From Pirellulales bacterium (GTDB lineage: Bacteria > Planctomycetota > Planctomycetia > Pirellulales > JANQPP01): 56,781 bases of DNA. The notes below the pieces were generated by a model. The model did no database searches, was not told the DNA's origin, and saw nothing but the letters and a program-made list of their open reading frames with translations. Shown piece by piece: positions 32,574 through 42,678 of this stretch. Position 1 is the stretch's first letter. Every line of letters begins with the position of its first letter. The stretch covers positions 1-56,781 of the forward strand of contig JANQPP010000062.1 in the NCBI GenBank assembly GCA_028289405.1, read 5' to 3'. The position numbers and the translations under genes were made by a program.

Positions 32574-35500
32574 ATGCATCCCTCCACGAATCATCCATTT
32601 GAAGGTGTCTGGCGGTCAGGCTTTCTAGCAATTTGCCGGGGGCGTCGGGTCGGATTGGTCGCGTTTCTGTTATGCGTCACGGCGTGCCGTTCAGAGACTC
32701 CTCCAGCAGCTTCCAGCCCAGACCACATGCCGGGCGAGCATCAAGCCAAAGCGACAACCCACACCGCAACGGTGGATGAAGTCGTGGCCATCGCACCTGG
32801 CCTAGCTCAGCGGGATTATGTGGGACCACTCGCGGATGCTTATCGCCGGTTGGATCCCACGCAGGACGGCTGGGAGACGGAAGCCTTCCATGAACGAGCC
32901 ACCGGACAACTCAAGCATTTGGCCCACTTCTTGGAGGACGCGGAGTCAGCCACGCAGGAACATTTGGTGTCCGTGGTGGCCCAGGAATTTAGCACTTCCG
33001 GTCTGCGGCCCGCCGCGCGCCAAACGCGATTCGCCGACGGCAACTTTGTCGTCGAGCGTTTCGAATCTCCGGGCGAAATGGGCGGTGATACCCATCATGG
33101 TCTCGCAGGTTTCGGAAATGCCGTCCAGGAGTTCGCCGCTCTCTTTCAGGGCATGGAGGAGGTCCACGCCAAGTTGAAACTGTACCGCGTCGTGCCGCTA
33201 GAAGACCGCGTGGAAACCCGGGTGCGTTGTGAAGCATCCGCGCACGGGGTGGAGGGTTCGCGGCAGGTCACGGCGACGTGGAAATGTGATTGGGTGTTGC
33301 CGGCGCAAGGGCCGCCTTTGCTTTCACGGGTCAGCGTACTGCAACACGACGAGGTGAGCTATCGGGGTGAGCGTTCGACGCTGTTCGTGGACGATACGCA
33401 AGCTATCCTCGGCAAGGAGCCGGTTTACCGGGAGCAACTGCTGTACTCCACCGATCATTGGCGTAGCCGCATTCCCCGCGACCTGGGGTTGGACGTGGTT
33501 GCGAACCATGGGCTGGCCATTGGAGATGTCAACGGCGACGGCCTGGACGATCTTTACCTATGCCAACAAGGCGGGATACCCAACCGCTTGTTGCTCCGCA
33601 CCGCCGATGGCACTTTGCGGGATGCTTCCGCCGCCAGTGGAGCTGATTGGATGGAGTATTGCGCCAGCGCGCTGTTGATCGATTTGGATAATGACGGAGA
33701 CCGCGATCTAGTCGTGGCCCGAGAATGGCGGATCAACTTCATGTCCAACGATGGCCGGGGGCATTTCACGCTGCAGGCGAGCGTGCCCAGCCAGGCCCAG
33801 ACCTTTTCCCTGTCCGCCGCCGATTTCGATCGGGACGGCGATCTCGATGTCTTCACTTGTGGTTATAACCCGTCCGCGTTCACGGTGCGCAGCGGGGCGA
33901 TGGGCGAGCCGATGCCCTATCACGACGCCAACAACGGCGGCAAGAATATGCTGCTCCGCAACGAAGGGGAGTGGAACTGGCGGGACGTGACGGTGGAGAC
34001 CGGACTCGACGAGAACAATACCCGCTACAGCTTTGCCGCCGCTTGGGAAGATTACGATAACGACGGCGACCTCGATCTGTATGTGGCCAACGACTATGGC
34101 CGCAACAATCTCTACCGCCAAGACAAAGGCCGATTCCGGGACGTGGCCGCCGAATTGCAAGTCGAGGATGCCTCCTCGGGCATGTCCACCGCCTGGGGGG
34201 ATTACAACAACGACGGCTGGATGGATCTCTACATCAGCAACATGTTCTCCGCCGCCGGCAACCGCATTACCTACCAGCGTCAATTCAAAGAGAATGTGGA
34301 CGAGCAAGTGCGTGCCCAATTCCAGCGGCACGCCCGGGGGAATGCCCTGTTCGAAAATGATGGCCAGGGCGGCTTTCGCGATGTGAGTGTGTCAGCCGGC
34401 GTCACGATGGGGCGCTGGGCATGGGGTTCGAACTTCGTCGATTTCAACCAAGATGGCTGGCTCGATCTGGTCGTGGCGAACGGCTTCATCACGACCGAGG
34501 ACACAGGCGATTTGTGAAGTGTCTATTGGCGGCAGGTCGTGTCGCAATCGCCCATCAAGGATTTCTCCGCCATGTCCACCATGCGGTACCGCCAAGGCTG
34601 GCGGGCGCTCAATCGCCTTTTGCACGAAGACCGTTCCTTCAGCGGGCACGAGCGCAACTGCGCGTATCTCAATTTGGGCAACGGCCAATTCGCCGACGTC
34701 TCCGCCGTGACTAGCATCGATCTTCCTGATGATGGCCGGGCGGTCGCCTTCACCGATTGGGATTTCGACGGACGGCTCGATTTTTGGGTCACCAACCGCA
34801 ACGCGCCCCGTGTGCGTTTCTTGCACAATCGCGTCCATCCCCGCGATTTTCTGGCACTGAAACTGCAAGGGGATGGGAAACAGACCAACCGGGACGCGAT
34901 CGGAGCCCGCGTCGAACTGCATCTTTCAGGCACGGATCCGAGCAAACAGATCCGGACCTTGCACGCGGGAGACGGCTTTTTGACGCAATCCACATCCTGG
35001 CTGCATTTCTTCCTGCCTGAGGAGGCCGAAATCGACAACGTCGTAGTGCGGTGGCCAGGGGGCGCGGCGGAAACCTTTATTGGTCTCGCGGCGGGTGGCC
35101 ATTACCTACTTCGCCAGCACTCGGGTAGCAGCGAGAAGTGGTCTCCGCCCCGCGTGAACCTCGACTGGGATGCTGATCCGGCTTCACTGCCCCAGCCAAC
35201 CGAAGAAGCCCGCGTCGTGCTCACGTCCCGGTTGCCACTTCCGTCCATTTCTTATGAAAAGAGTGATGGCGGGAGCGAAGCGTCGCTGCCTCGGCGAGGC
35301 CGCCCGATGCTGATCAATCTGTGGGCGAGCTGGTGTTTACCCTGCCTGCAAGAACTGTCCGCCTGGTCAAAAGATGAGAAACGCCTGCGTGAGGCAGGGC
35401 TCGATATTTTCGCCCTGAATACGGACCGGCTTGATCCGGACGCCCCTGCCGGTGATCCAAACGAAATTTTACGCCGCATAAAATTCCCCTGGGACAACGG

Positions 35501-36590
35501 GTTCGCCAAACAGGAAACGGTGCGGGCGCTCGACGTCTTTCAGCGGGCGATGCTCGATCGCTGGAAGCCTTTGCCGGTGCCTTGCAGCTTCTTGATCGAC
35601 GCCCAGGGCCGAGTGGCCGTGGTCTACAAGGGACCAGTGGAACTTGCCCAGCTTTTGGAAGACGTCAAACTGCTCGATTCGACACGCGAAACATGGCGCA
35701 GAAAGGCTGTCCCCTTTGCCGGACGCTGGGGAACCGATCCGCCCGTGACCGATCCGCTGCGGGTCGCGATTCAATTCATCGACCATGCGCGCGTTGATGA
35801 GGGGATGGACTATCTCCAGACCTTTGCCCAGCAGGCGCGCGACGGCACTCTGGGGAGCGGGCACGGGCAACATTTGGGAGACACGCTGTATGCCCTGGCC
35901 GTCCTGCTCCACGATCAGGGCAGGTCCGAGGAGGCCTTGACGACCTATGAAGAGGCTGCCCGCCACAATTCGGACGACCTCCGCGTGTTCAGGGATTGGG
36001 GAACCCTGCTATTAGAGAAAGGGGAGCTGGAGAAAGCCCGGGAAGCGCTCGAGCAGGCGCTGGCCATCCGGCCCGATGATACCACGCTGCTGTACCATGT
36101 GGGCATGATTCACGTGAAAAAGCAGCGGCCCACGGAGGCGCTGGCCCGCTTTTCACGGCTGGTGGAATTGCAGCCGGCCAACCCGCTGTTTCATTTTCAA
36201 CGTGCGGAAATTCTTCGCACGTTGGGAGACATGCCTGCCGCGCTCGCGGAATATCGCCGCGTGGTGGAATTGGCACCGCAGTTTTCGCCGGCCTTGAACA
36301 ATCTGGCTTGGATCCTGGCCACGCATCCGGACGATGCGGTTCGCCAGCCGCAAGCCGCGGTGGAATTCGCCCGGCGGCTGAAGGAGGCTTCCGCCCAGCT
36401 CTCGCTGCAAGTCGAGGACACGTACGCGGCGGCACTGGCTGCTTCCGGAGAATTTACGACCGCTGTCGAGACGCTGTCCGCAGCACTGCGTGAAGGCGCG
36501 GAAAGCATGAGCGGTGACCGTGTGGAGAAAATCCGCCTGCGGCTCAAGCTTTATGAGCAAGGCCAAGCATTCGTCGATGAATCGCTGTAA
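32574..36590 (+). CDS. FG-GAP/ASPIC-UnbV lipoprotein with thioredoxin and TPR domains, interrupted by one in-frame TGA (candidate selenoprotein)
   Basis: Two frames, 32526-34517 and 34539-36590, are in the same register and are separated only by TGA at 34515-34517. Read through, they make one ~1339-residue protein. It has a lipoprotein signal (LVAFLLCVTAC) and FG-GAP/VCBS repeats with Ca-binding DxDxDGDxD loops (GDVNGDGLDDLYL, DFDRDGDLDVF, DYDNDGDLDLYVAND, DYNNDGWMDLYIS, DFNQDGWLDLVVA). After GDL-[TGA]-SVYWRQVVSQSP comes an ASPIC/UnbV domain (RDAIGARVELHL, VVVRWPGG). A TlpA-like thioredoxin domain with WASWCLPCLQE follows, then TPR repeats. Known relatives are continuous across this point. 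A hairpin at 34525-34548 supports recoding to selenocysteine. The alternatives are a nonsense mutation or two separate proteins. ATG 32574 is preferred over TTG 32526. Confidence 0.85.
34515..34548 (+). promoter_or_regulatory. In-frame TGA with bacterial SECIS-like hairpin
   Basis: Seventeen bases after the TGA lies GGT in an apical GGTCG loop. It is closed by G-C-A/T-G-T, then GCG/CGC, then after one bulged G by ATT/AAT: about nine pairs (34525-34534 with 34540-34548). E. coli fdhF has its GGU loop 18 bases after UGA, as I recall, with the same GCAGGTC string. Position and shape therefore fit SelB recognition. Confidence 0.6.
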
Positions 36591-36674
36591 GCCTCGCCGT
36601 GAATTTGAAGGCGGATTGCTTCGTCACGCAGGCTCGGCATTTGCTAACATTCGCCATGCTTCATCCGGCATTGG

Positions 36675-37115
36675 CTAGGAGTTGGCCGAGTTGAGCAGGT
36701 CGGCAATGATCCTGGCCGCGTCCCGCAACGTGGCGACTTCTTGAGGAGCTAGCTGGTCCATCCACTCGGCGAGCAGTTCGACCCGGCGGCTACGCCCCTT
36801 TTTGAGCAGCGTGGCCCCCTTGGGAGTCGCCTTCAATACGACCACACGGGCATCCTCCTCGGCTCTTTCCCGCGTGACCAGCCCGTTTTGCAAGAGGTCT
36901 TGCACCACGCGGGTCATGGTGGCGGGCCGGACCTGTTCGGCGGCGGCAAGCTGCCCCATGGTGCGAGGTCCGCCGAACACCAGCACGGAAAGGGCGGACA
37001 GCTTGGGGGGGCTGAGTCCCGTCTCCTCGTCAACACGTCGGAGCCGCCGGAGCAGGTGGATGGCCGCCGAATGGATCGCGTCGGCGACATCGTAGTTTCT
37101 TTTCTTTACTGGCAT
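36675..37115 (-). CDS. MarR-family transcriptional regulator
   Basis: 146 residues from ATG 37115. The winged-helix core is visible: LSPPKLSALSVLVFGGPRTMGQLAAAEQVRPATMTRVVQDL as helices 2-4, then GLVTRERAEEDARVVVLKATPKG as the wing. MarR dimers bind palindromes and usually repress themselves and a divergent gene. The longer frame to 37130 would start inside the palindrome, so the shorter start is preferred. It is divergent from a VOC-family gene. Confidence 0.92.
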   Translation of the reverse strand: MPVKKRNYDVADAIHSAAIHLLRRLRRVDEETGLSPPKLSALSVLVFGGPRTMGQLAAAEQVRPATMTRVVQDLLQNGLVTRERAEEDARVVVLKATPKGATLLKKGRSRRVELLAEWMDQLAPQEVATLRDAARIIADLLNSANS

Positions 37116-37128
37116 TTCACGCCTTGAC

Positions 37129-37149
37129 ATTTAGTTAGATAAACTAAAT
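37129..37149. promoter_or_regulatory. Palindromic operator between marR and the VOC gene
   Basis: ATTTAGTT (37129-37136) and AACTAAAT (37142-37149) form an 8-bp inverted repeat with a five-base centre. Its AT-rich sequence stands out from the GC-rich surroundings. It sits just upstream of the marR start and 50 bases from the VOC start, the expected place for a MarR autoregulatory operator. Confidence 0.75.
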
Positions 37150-37198
37150 AATAGCGGACAGAATATCCTGCCAGCACTCGCGCGCCGAGGAGCCGAAC

Positions 37199-37594
37199 AT
37201 GTCCGCGTTGCAACTTTCCGCGATCAGCCACATCATGCTCGGTGTGGGCGATTTGGCCAAGTCGCTCGAATTTTATACCCAGTCCCTGGGGCTGCGGATC
37301 ATGTTCCAAACCGGTGAAATGGCCTTCCTCGCGGGAGGGAATGTCACTTTGGGCCTCAGCCAACCGCTAGCAGCGGCCAGCGACCACCGAGTGGGGGCCA
37401 CGGAGATCGTATTTGCGGTCGATGGCGTGGAAGACGTCCACCATCAATTGAGCCAGCGCGGCGTGAAGTTCCTCCGTGAGCCCCGACAAGTCACGGACCA
37501 GGAATGGGCCGCCACCTTCTCCGATCCGGACGGCCACCGCCTGTCCATCTTCGGACCACGGCAGACTGCTTTGAACCAGCGTCGCTCGTGCTGA
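37199..37594 (+). CDS. VOC-family (glyoxalase/bleomycin resistance) protein
   Basis: 131 residues with two beta-alpha-beta-beta-beta modules: ISHIMLGVGDLAKSLEFYTQSLGLRIMF and ATEIVFAVDGVEDVHHQLSQRG...WAATFSDPDGHRLSIFGP. Metal ligands are likely His12 and a C-terminal acidic residue; the DPDGH motif is typical. It could be a metallo-enzyme or a resistance protein. Probably controlled by the divergent MarR regulator through the palindrome at 37129-37149. Confidence 0.88.
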   Translation: MSALQLSAISHIMLGVGDLAKSLEFYTQSLGLRIMFQTGEMAFLAGGNVTLGLSQPLAAASDHRVGATEIVFAVDGVEDVHHQLSQRGVKFLREPRQVTDQEWAATFSDPDGHRLSIFGPRQTALNQRRSC

Positions 37595-37660
37595 AGGGCG
37601 ATTTCGCTGTTGAAACGCGGATATCTACAGCGTTGAAAACACTTCGGCAAATACACACGA

Positions 37661-38230
37661 CTAACCTCTGCGGTGTGCTTCTCGTCGCAACACATAGCGC
37701 CGGCCCTGCATGGTTTGATGGGATAGGGTGGAGGTCACTGCTTGGCGTTCGATTGGCCCGTCATCATCAAAACCGAGCTTCCGCGCGACACGCACGGAAG
37801 GCAGGTTCTCCGGGATAACGAAGGCGACAAGCCGCTCGGCGTCGGTCGATTCGAACAGGAAGCCGGCTACCGCCTGCGTGGCCTCGGTAGCGAATCCTTG
37901 GTTTCGATGTTCGGGCATTAGGGTGTAATAGATCTCGAATTCGCTGCCATCCTCCGCCAACGGCTGGGCTCCACAAGAACCCAAGTAGGCATCCGACGCG
38001 GGATCCGCGATCGTCAACGAAAAAATCGGCGCCTCGGATGAATAGGATGCGATAACGAATTCAAGCATCTGCTGGGCGCCCTCCCGAGTCCGCTGTTCAG
38101 CGGTGAAGGCCATGTACCGCGTATCAGCAGCATCCGCCAGGAAAGCCGCGAAGGGATCCAGATCGGCCAAAATGTGCCTACGTAACACAAGCCGCTCGGT
38201 AACCAGCCGGGTAGGAACTTGGATGGGCAT
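37661..38230 (-). CDS. GNAT acetyltransferase (RimJ/RimL type)
   Basis: 189 residues. LVTERLVLRRHILADLDPFAAFLAD is the usual N-terminal block of RimJ/RimL-like acetyltransferases. EIYYTLMPEHRNQGFATEATQAV carries the acetyl-CoA pyrophosphate-binding motif (R/Q-x-x-G-x-A), and SVRVARKLGF is the conserved C-terminal block. The acceptor substrate is unknown. It sits 48 bases downstream of another minus-strand gene of VOC type. Confidence 0.92.
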   Translation of the reverse strand: MPIQVPTRLVTERLVLRRHILADLDPFAAFLADAADTRYMAFTAEQRTREGAQQMLEFVIASYSSEAPIFSLTIADPASDAYLGSCGAQPLAEDGSEFEIYYTLMPEHRNQGFATEATQAVAGFLFESTDAERLVAFVIPENLPSVRVARKLGFDDDGPIERQAVTSTLSHQTMQGRRYVLRREAHRRG

Positions 38231-38278
38231 TTAAGCGACCATGGGGCAGTAGTTTTCAAACAGACATTGCCGCGGCGC

Positions 38279-38659
38279 TTACGAGGACGCACCGCGCGGT
38301 TGGGCAAAATGTAGCAGCACACCGCAGGGATCCCAAGCGTATGTGACCAGCGCGCCGTAAGATTCCTCCTTGGGCGGATTGACTCGGGCTTCCGGAAATT
38401 CTCCGCCGTCCAGTACGCTTGCGATGTGCCCGTGCCACGCGGCGGCGTCTTCCACCACGATATAGATCATGAAATTCTCGGCCCATTCCTGGGCGTAGAA
38501 ATTCTGCAAGTAGAGCCGGGTTTGAGCCAGCTCAATCTCGGCTAGCCCTTCCTCCTGCCAATTGCGTTTCCAGCCGAGCGCCTCGTAGAAGCGGAGTGAA
38601 TGCTCGAAGTCCCGCATGGGCACGAACACTTTGACATCTTGGGCGGCGGGCGGTTGCAT
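38279..38659 (-). CDS. VOC-family (glyoxalase/bleomycin resistance) protein
   Basis: 126 residues. DVKVFVPMRDFEHSLRFYEALGWKRNW opens the first module; FMIYIVVEDAAAWHGHIAS and VTYAWDPCGVLLHFAQP form the second. The usual first metal-binding His is replaced (VFVP), so it may bind a ligand without a metal, like bleomycin-binding proteins. Upstream of the GNAT gene on the same strand; the pair may be co-transcribed. Confidence 0.85.
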   Translation of the reverse strand: MQPPAAQDVKVFVPMRDFEHSLRFYEALGWKRNWQEEGLAEIELAQTRLYLQNFYAQEWAENFMIYIVVEDAAAWHGHIASVLDGGEFPEARVNPPKEESYGALVTYAWDPCGVLLHFAQPRGASS

Positions 38660-38800
38660 CTTCAGCTCCGTGAATCCAAGTCGGAAATTTCCTCAATGGC
38701 GCAAGCCGGCTTGCTATTTTGTTGCCACGGCAACAAAATAGATCCTGGATGCAGGGAAGTCAAGCAAGCAGCACTTCATTCACCCGCGCGGACACCTCGC

Positions 38801-39625
38801 ATGCGATTCATACAACGGCACCCGTATGTCAGCTTCGTGCTGCTGGTGTTGGCCACGCCCTACGGCGTGCTGTTGCCGCTGCTGTTGGCGGGCGTTGAAC
38901 AAGAATCGCTCAAACCGCTGAAGCTGCTGTTCGCCTTCACGCCGCTGGTCTTTGCCTGCCTGGTCACAAGCCGTGCATATGGCGAGGAAGGCATCGCCCG
39001 GCTCTTCGGCAAATTCTGGACGCGGGAAGCCTCAGCCATCTGGTGCGGATTGGCGCTATCGATGTTCGTGGGCCTGGGTTTCGCGGCGCTCGGTCTGCGG
39101 TACGCCATCGATGGCTTCTTCCCGCCACGGGAGGAGTTTGCTTCACTTCCCACCATCCTGTCCGTCTCGCTGCCGCTGCTCTTCTTTCCGGGCATCACCG
39201 AGGAATTTGCCTGGCGAGGGCTGTTGCAGTCGGGATTACAACGCCGGCTCTCCTGGTGGTGGGCCTCCCTATTGGTGGGGCTTGTCTGGGGAACCTGGCA
39301 CGGATTCGATTTTCTCCTGGGCAACTGGACCTTCGCCTGGAATACGTTTTGGGCCTATCCGCTATTCATTGTCAGCAATTCGATCCTCATCGGCTGGGCC
39401 TATAAGGAAAGCGGCGAGAGCGTGTTCGTGGCCATGCTCGCGCATTTCAGCTCCAACTGCGTGAATTTCTTCATGCCGGTGTTCGAGGAATATCACGGAT
39501 CCGTACTGCCAGCCGTCTTCTACATCGGCGGTCTGTGCCTCACCACGCTGGCGTTCCCCGTCATCGACTGCTGGCGTGGAGCCTCCTCATCCAGGGCTTG
39601 CCATCACACGATGAACGACAAGTGA
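38801..39625 (+). CDS. CPBP-family intramembrane metalloprotease
   Basis: 274 residues with about eight membrane helices. The Abi/CPBP motifs are in place: EEFAWRGLLQSGL (EExxxR) near residue 132, GLVWGTWHGFDF (second His motif) near 160, and AMLAHFSSNCVNF (third His) near 217. These Rce1-like glutamate proteases act within the membrane on prenylated or other peptides; the substrate is unknown. ATG 38801 is chosen because the earlier frame overlaps the opposite gene and lacks a signal. Confidence 0.92.
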   Translation: MRFIQRHPYVSFVLLVLATPYGVLLPLLLAGVEQESLKPLKLLFAFTPLVFACLVTSRAYGEEGIARLFGKFWTREASAIWCGLALSMFVGLGFAALGLRYAIDGFFPPREEFASLPTILSVSLPLLFFPGITEEFAWRGLLQSGLQRRLSWWWASLLVGLVWGTWHGFDFLLGNWTFAWNTFWAYPLFIVSNSILIGWAYKESGESVFVAMLAHFSSNCVNFFMPVFEEYHGSVLPAVFYIGGLCLTTLAFPVIDCWRGASSSRACHHTMNDK

Positions 39626-39632
39626 CGTCGGC

Positions 39633-40610
39633 TCAAAAGTCATTCACGACTTCGCCGCTGCCGCGAGTGTGAATGGCTTGCCACACGCCATGCGGAAGCC
39701 CGCCGCATCCGTTTTGCGAGTCCTTGCTGTCGACACCATTGCCGACGAACCGCACGGAGCCGTCGAGCAAGGTCACATGCACGCCGTCGGGATGCATGCT
39801 CCGCGCGCCCATTTGTCCAGTGGTGTTGCTTTCGAAGCAGCCCATGCATTGGTCACGCTCATCGGCCAAATCGGCGGCGGCGCAGTTCTCCATGTCATCG
39901 GAGTTGCCCCCGCAATCGTTGGGCACGTGGGCATCGCCGAAGAGCGCCGCCGTCCCCGCCGAGAGCCCAGGCATGGCCCAGCAGCCGCGCAAATCCTCCG
40001 GGTTCAATCCGGCCCGCAGCTCATCGATGGCGACCGTATTGGAGGCTCCGTCAAACACATCGGAAAATCGCACGACATAGTTCGCGCCGCCGATGCCTCC
40101 CTGGTCGCTGGCCGCGCCGTTTTCCCTGCCGAATACGCCAAAGCCACAGGGAGAAACGTTCATGCCGTAGTTTCCCCGTGCCCAACCTCCGCCGGCGTAC
40201 GTGCATTGGTTGCCAGAATTGAACGCGTCGCTGGGGCACTTGAAGATTGGCAGTTCGATGGACCTCACTCGGTTTTGATTGGCAGGGATCTGGAAGTCCC
40301 ATTGGTCGTAGAGGGCCGATTGCTCGACATGCGGCAGCAGAAACACAAGCCAATTGGCACCCTTGTCGATATCCGCGATCCGTTGATGATTGCCGCTACG
40401 CCCAATCAAGAATGGAGGGAACGAACGGTGTACGTCGTGGTAGCCGTGCAGGGCGAGGCCGATCTGCTTGAGGTTGTTGCGGCAAGTGATCCGCCGCGCG
40501 GCTTCCCGCGCCGCTTGTACCGCCGGCAGCAGTATGGCGATGAGCACCCCAATAATCGCGATCACGACCAGCAATTCGACCAACGTAAATCCACGTTGGG
40601 AAGTTTTCAT
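39633..40610 (-). CDS. DUF1559 type II secretion pseudopilin
   Basis: 325 residues. The short leader MKTSQR is followed by the prepilin cleavage site G-FTLVELLVVIAIIGVLIAILLPAVQAAREAARR. The SBP_bac_10/DUF1559 domain follows (NLKQIGLALHGYHDVH, FLLPHVEQSALYDQW, and the late HPDGVHVTLLDGSVRFV motif, H-x9-DG type). Planctomycetes carry dozens of paralogues, and this is one of the best taxonomic markers in the window. Function in pilus-like or secretion structures is inferred. It is convergent with the protease gene and only seven bases away. Confidence 0.96.
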   Translation of the reverse strand: MKTSQRGFTLVELLVVIAIIGVLIAILLPAVQAAREAARRITCRNNLKQIGLALHGYHDVHRSFPPFLIGRSGNHQRIADIDKGANWLVFLLPHVEQSALYDQWDFQIPANQNRVRSIELPIFKCPSDAFNSGNQCTYAGGGWARGNYGMNVSPCGFGVFGRENGAASDQGGIGGANYVVRFSDVFDGASNTVAIDELRAGLNPEDLRGCWAMPGLSAGTAALFGDAHVPNDCGGNSDDMENCAAADLADERDQCMGCFESNTTGQMGARSMHPDGVHVTLLDGSVRFVGNGVDSKDSQNGCGGLPHGVWQAIHTRGSGEVVNDF

Positions 40611-40867
40611 GGCGAGACCTCGCGGTGGGACGCGGAGAAAGGGTGAGCGGCGTGCGGCGCAGCGACCGGAAGTATATCAAATTCCATGCACGCACACGCT
40701 TTCGAAGGCAAGAAATGCCATAGACTTGTCGAGCCGAGCGAGGTGGCGGCGCTCCCCTAACTTGCCTATGTTCGGAATTGACGTGGCGCGCCGGCTTGTG
40801 CTAGCCTGTCGCACTTCGAGAGGGGCGAACGGGCGGGATTCGGAGCCGTCGCGGCGGAGACACATTC

Positions 40868-41902
40868 GTGAAGTACGCAGCCATCGGTCCGATCGCGGTC
40901 CACTTTCCCCAGCGGGTGGAAACCAACGAGATGCTGGGGGCCGAGTTTCCCAACTGGCCCATCGAGGCGATCGAGTCCAAAACCGGCATCCGGCAGCGAT
41001 ACATCGCCGAGCGCGATGAATGCGCCTCGGACTTGGCCTGCCACGCCGCCGAACGCCTTTTTCGCGATTATGGCGTTGAACGTTCGTCGATCGATTTCCT
41101 TCTGCTCTGCACGCAAACGCCCGATTATCCACTGCCCACCACGGCCTGTCTGCTGCAAGACCGGCTCGGACTGCCCACGCAGATCGGCGCGCTCGATTTT
41201 AACCTCGGCTGCTCCGGCTTCGTGTACGGGCTGTCGCTAGCGGACGGGCTGATTCGTGGAGGCTCCGTACGGCGAGTGCTGCTGATCACGGCGGAAACCT
41301 ATTCCAAGTACATCGCGGCGGAGGACCGTTCCCTCCGCACAATCTTCAGCGACGCGGCGGCGGCCACGTTGGTGGACGCTGCGGACCAGCCATCGCTGGC
41401 CGGTTTCATCTTCGGCACCGACGGCGCGGGCGCGGATACACTAATGGTCAATCGCGGTGGCGCTCGGCCTCCCGAGCACGCGCTCCAGCCCCGCAACCGC
41501 TGGCGGTGGCCGAGCCAACTCTACATGGACGGCCCCAGCCTGGTCAGCTACACCGTCGAGGCCATCCCCAAATTGGTGGACGATGTGCTCCGCGCGGGCC
41601 AAGCGCGGCGCGAGGAGATCGATTACTTCCTCATGCATCAGGCCACTCGAAAGATGCTCGACCATCTCCGCGAAGCGCTGGATGTCGAAGAACGGCGGTT
41701 CCCCATCCGCCTGGAAGAAGTGGGGAACACCGTCTCGGGAACGCTCCCCATCCTCATGCAACAGATGCGGGAAAGCCGAGAAGTGCTGCCCGGAATCCAT
41801 TCCATGCTCGTGGGCTTCGGCGTGGGCTATTCTTCCGCCGGCTGCCTCTGGCGGGAAACCTGGGATGAGCAGCACCGGCAATGGGCCACTCCCGCGGGCT
41901 AG
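40868..41902 (+). CDS. 3-oxoacyl-ACP synthase III (FabH-like ketosynthase)
   Basis: 344 residues with a thiolase fold. The active-site Cys is in FNLGCSGFVYGL (~residue 115), His in YFLMHQATRKML (~256) and Asn in EEVGNTVSGTLP (~286), the FabH triad. FabH starts fatty acid synthesis from acyl-CoA and malonyl-ACP. Because it stands alone, away from other fab genes, it could instead be a KASIII paralogue for secondary metabolites or alkylresorcinol-like lipids. The start is GTG with GGCGGAGA upstream. Confidence 0.9.
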   Translation: MKYAAIGPIAVHFPQRVETNEMLGAEFPNWPIEAIESKTGIRQRYIAERDECASDLACHAAERLFRDYGVERSSIDFLLLCTQTPDYPLPTTACLLQDRLGLPTQIGALDFNLGCSGFVYGLSLADGLIRGGSVRRVLLITAETYSKYIAAEDRSLRTIFSDAAAATLVDAADQPSLAGFIFGTDGAGADTLMVNRGGARPPEHALQPRNRWRWPSQLYMDGPSLVSYTVEAIPKLVDDVLRAGQARREEIDYFLMHQATRKMLDHLREALDVEERRFPIRLEEVGNTVSGTLPILMQQMRESREVLPGIHSMLVGFGVGYSSAGCLWRETWDEQHRQWATPAG

Positions 41903-41907
41903 CGCGT

Positions 41908-42372
41908 CTAATTGTCGGCATGTTGCAGGACTTGCCACATCCGGGAAAGCAGTTCGCCCGTGAAAGTGAACTGCTGCACCCATTGGACTTCGTAAGATTG
42001 ATCGGTTTCGCGGATGCGGCCGCGTTCCTGGCCGAAGACCACCACCATCGCACCCTGCGCCACGACGGCCAGGACCCGTGGTTCTTGATCCTCAATCAAG
42101 GAAAAATTGTGCCGCACGGCTGCCACGACATGTTCCCTTCCCCGCCAAGAGCCGGCGAAAGGGATGTCGGGCGGAGCCAGGATTTCCAGCGTAACGTCCT
42201 CCGTGAGCGCGTCGCCAAATGCTTGCCAATTTCCGGTAGCGATGTGGCCATACACGGCCAATACACGTTCCACGTTGCCGCGTTCCTCCGGCTTTTGTGC
42301 TGCCTGCGGATCATCCGCCTCGAATGCACGGCGAAAGTCTTCCATGAAGCGGGCAACAACGGGAGAAGACAT
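41908..42372 (-). CDS. SnoaL-like/NTF2-fold protein
   Basis: 154 residues from ATG 42372. The pattern YGHIATGNWQAFGDALTEDVTLEIL, then FAGSWRGREHVVAAVRHNF and VVFGQERGRIRETDQSYEVQWVQQFTFTGELLSRMWQVL, is the SnoaL-like alpha+beta barrel. Such proteins are isomerase, hydrolase or binding folds, and the substrate is unknown. It is convergent with the FabH-like gene, five bases away. Confidence 0.82.
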   Translation of the reverse strand: MSSPVVARFMEDFRRAFEADDPQAAQKPEERGNVERVLAVYGHIATGNWQAFGDALTEDVTLEILAPPDIPFAGSWRGREHVVAAVRHNFSLIEDQEPRVLAVVAQGAMVVVFGQERGRIRETDQSYEVQWVQQFTFTGELLSRMWQVLQHADN

Positions 42373-42678
42373 GATATCCACGCCAAAGCTGAATTGGATG
42401 CTGAAACGTTGTGAACCGTTTCCGCCTGAGGACACGACGTAAAAAGGGACGGAACTCCATACGCCATCTTAGTCGATTAAACCGACAAAGTGGACGCGGA
42501 CGGGCGAGTTCGAAGGGTCCTCTCTTGCAAGAATTGGCAAGATGCGAATCATGCCTGCGAATAACCAACGGAAGTATTTGGATTGCTCGTGGAGACTGTC
42601 GAACCGGAACCAGCTTGACGTCCGTGGTAGCATCAGCCAACGGGCCTTTTCAGTCGCCATCTTGACCAGGAGCCGAAC

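Noticed and set aside
34515..34517. Two independent genes split at the TGA
   Set aside because: The second frame would start inside the FG-GAP/UnbV region without a ribosome site. Both parts are in the same register and together make the usual domain order.
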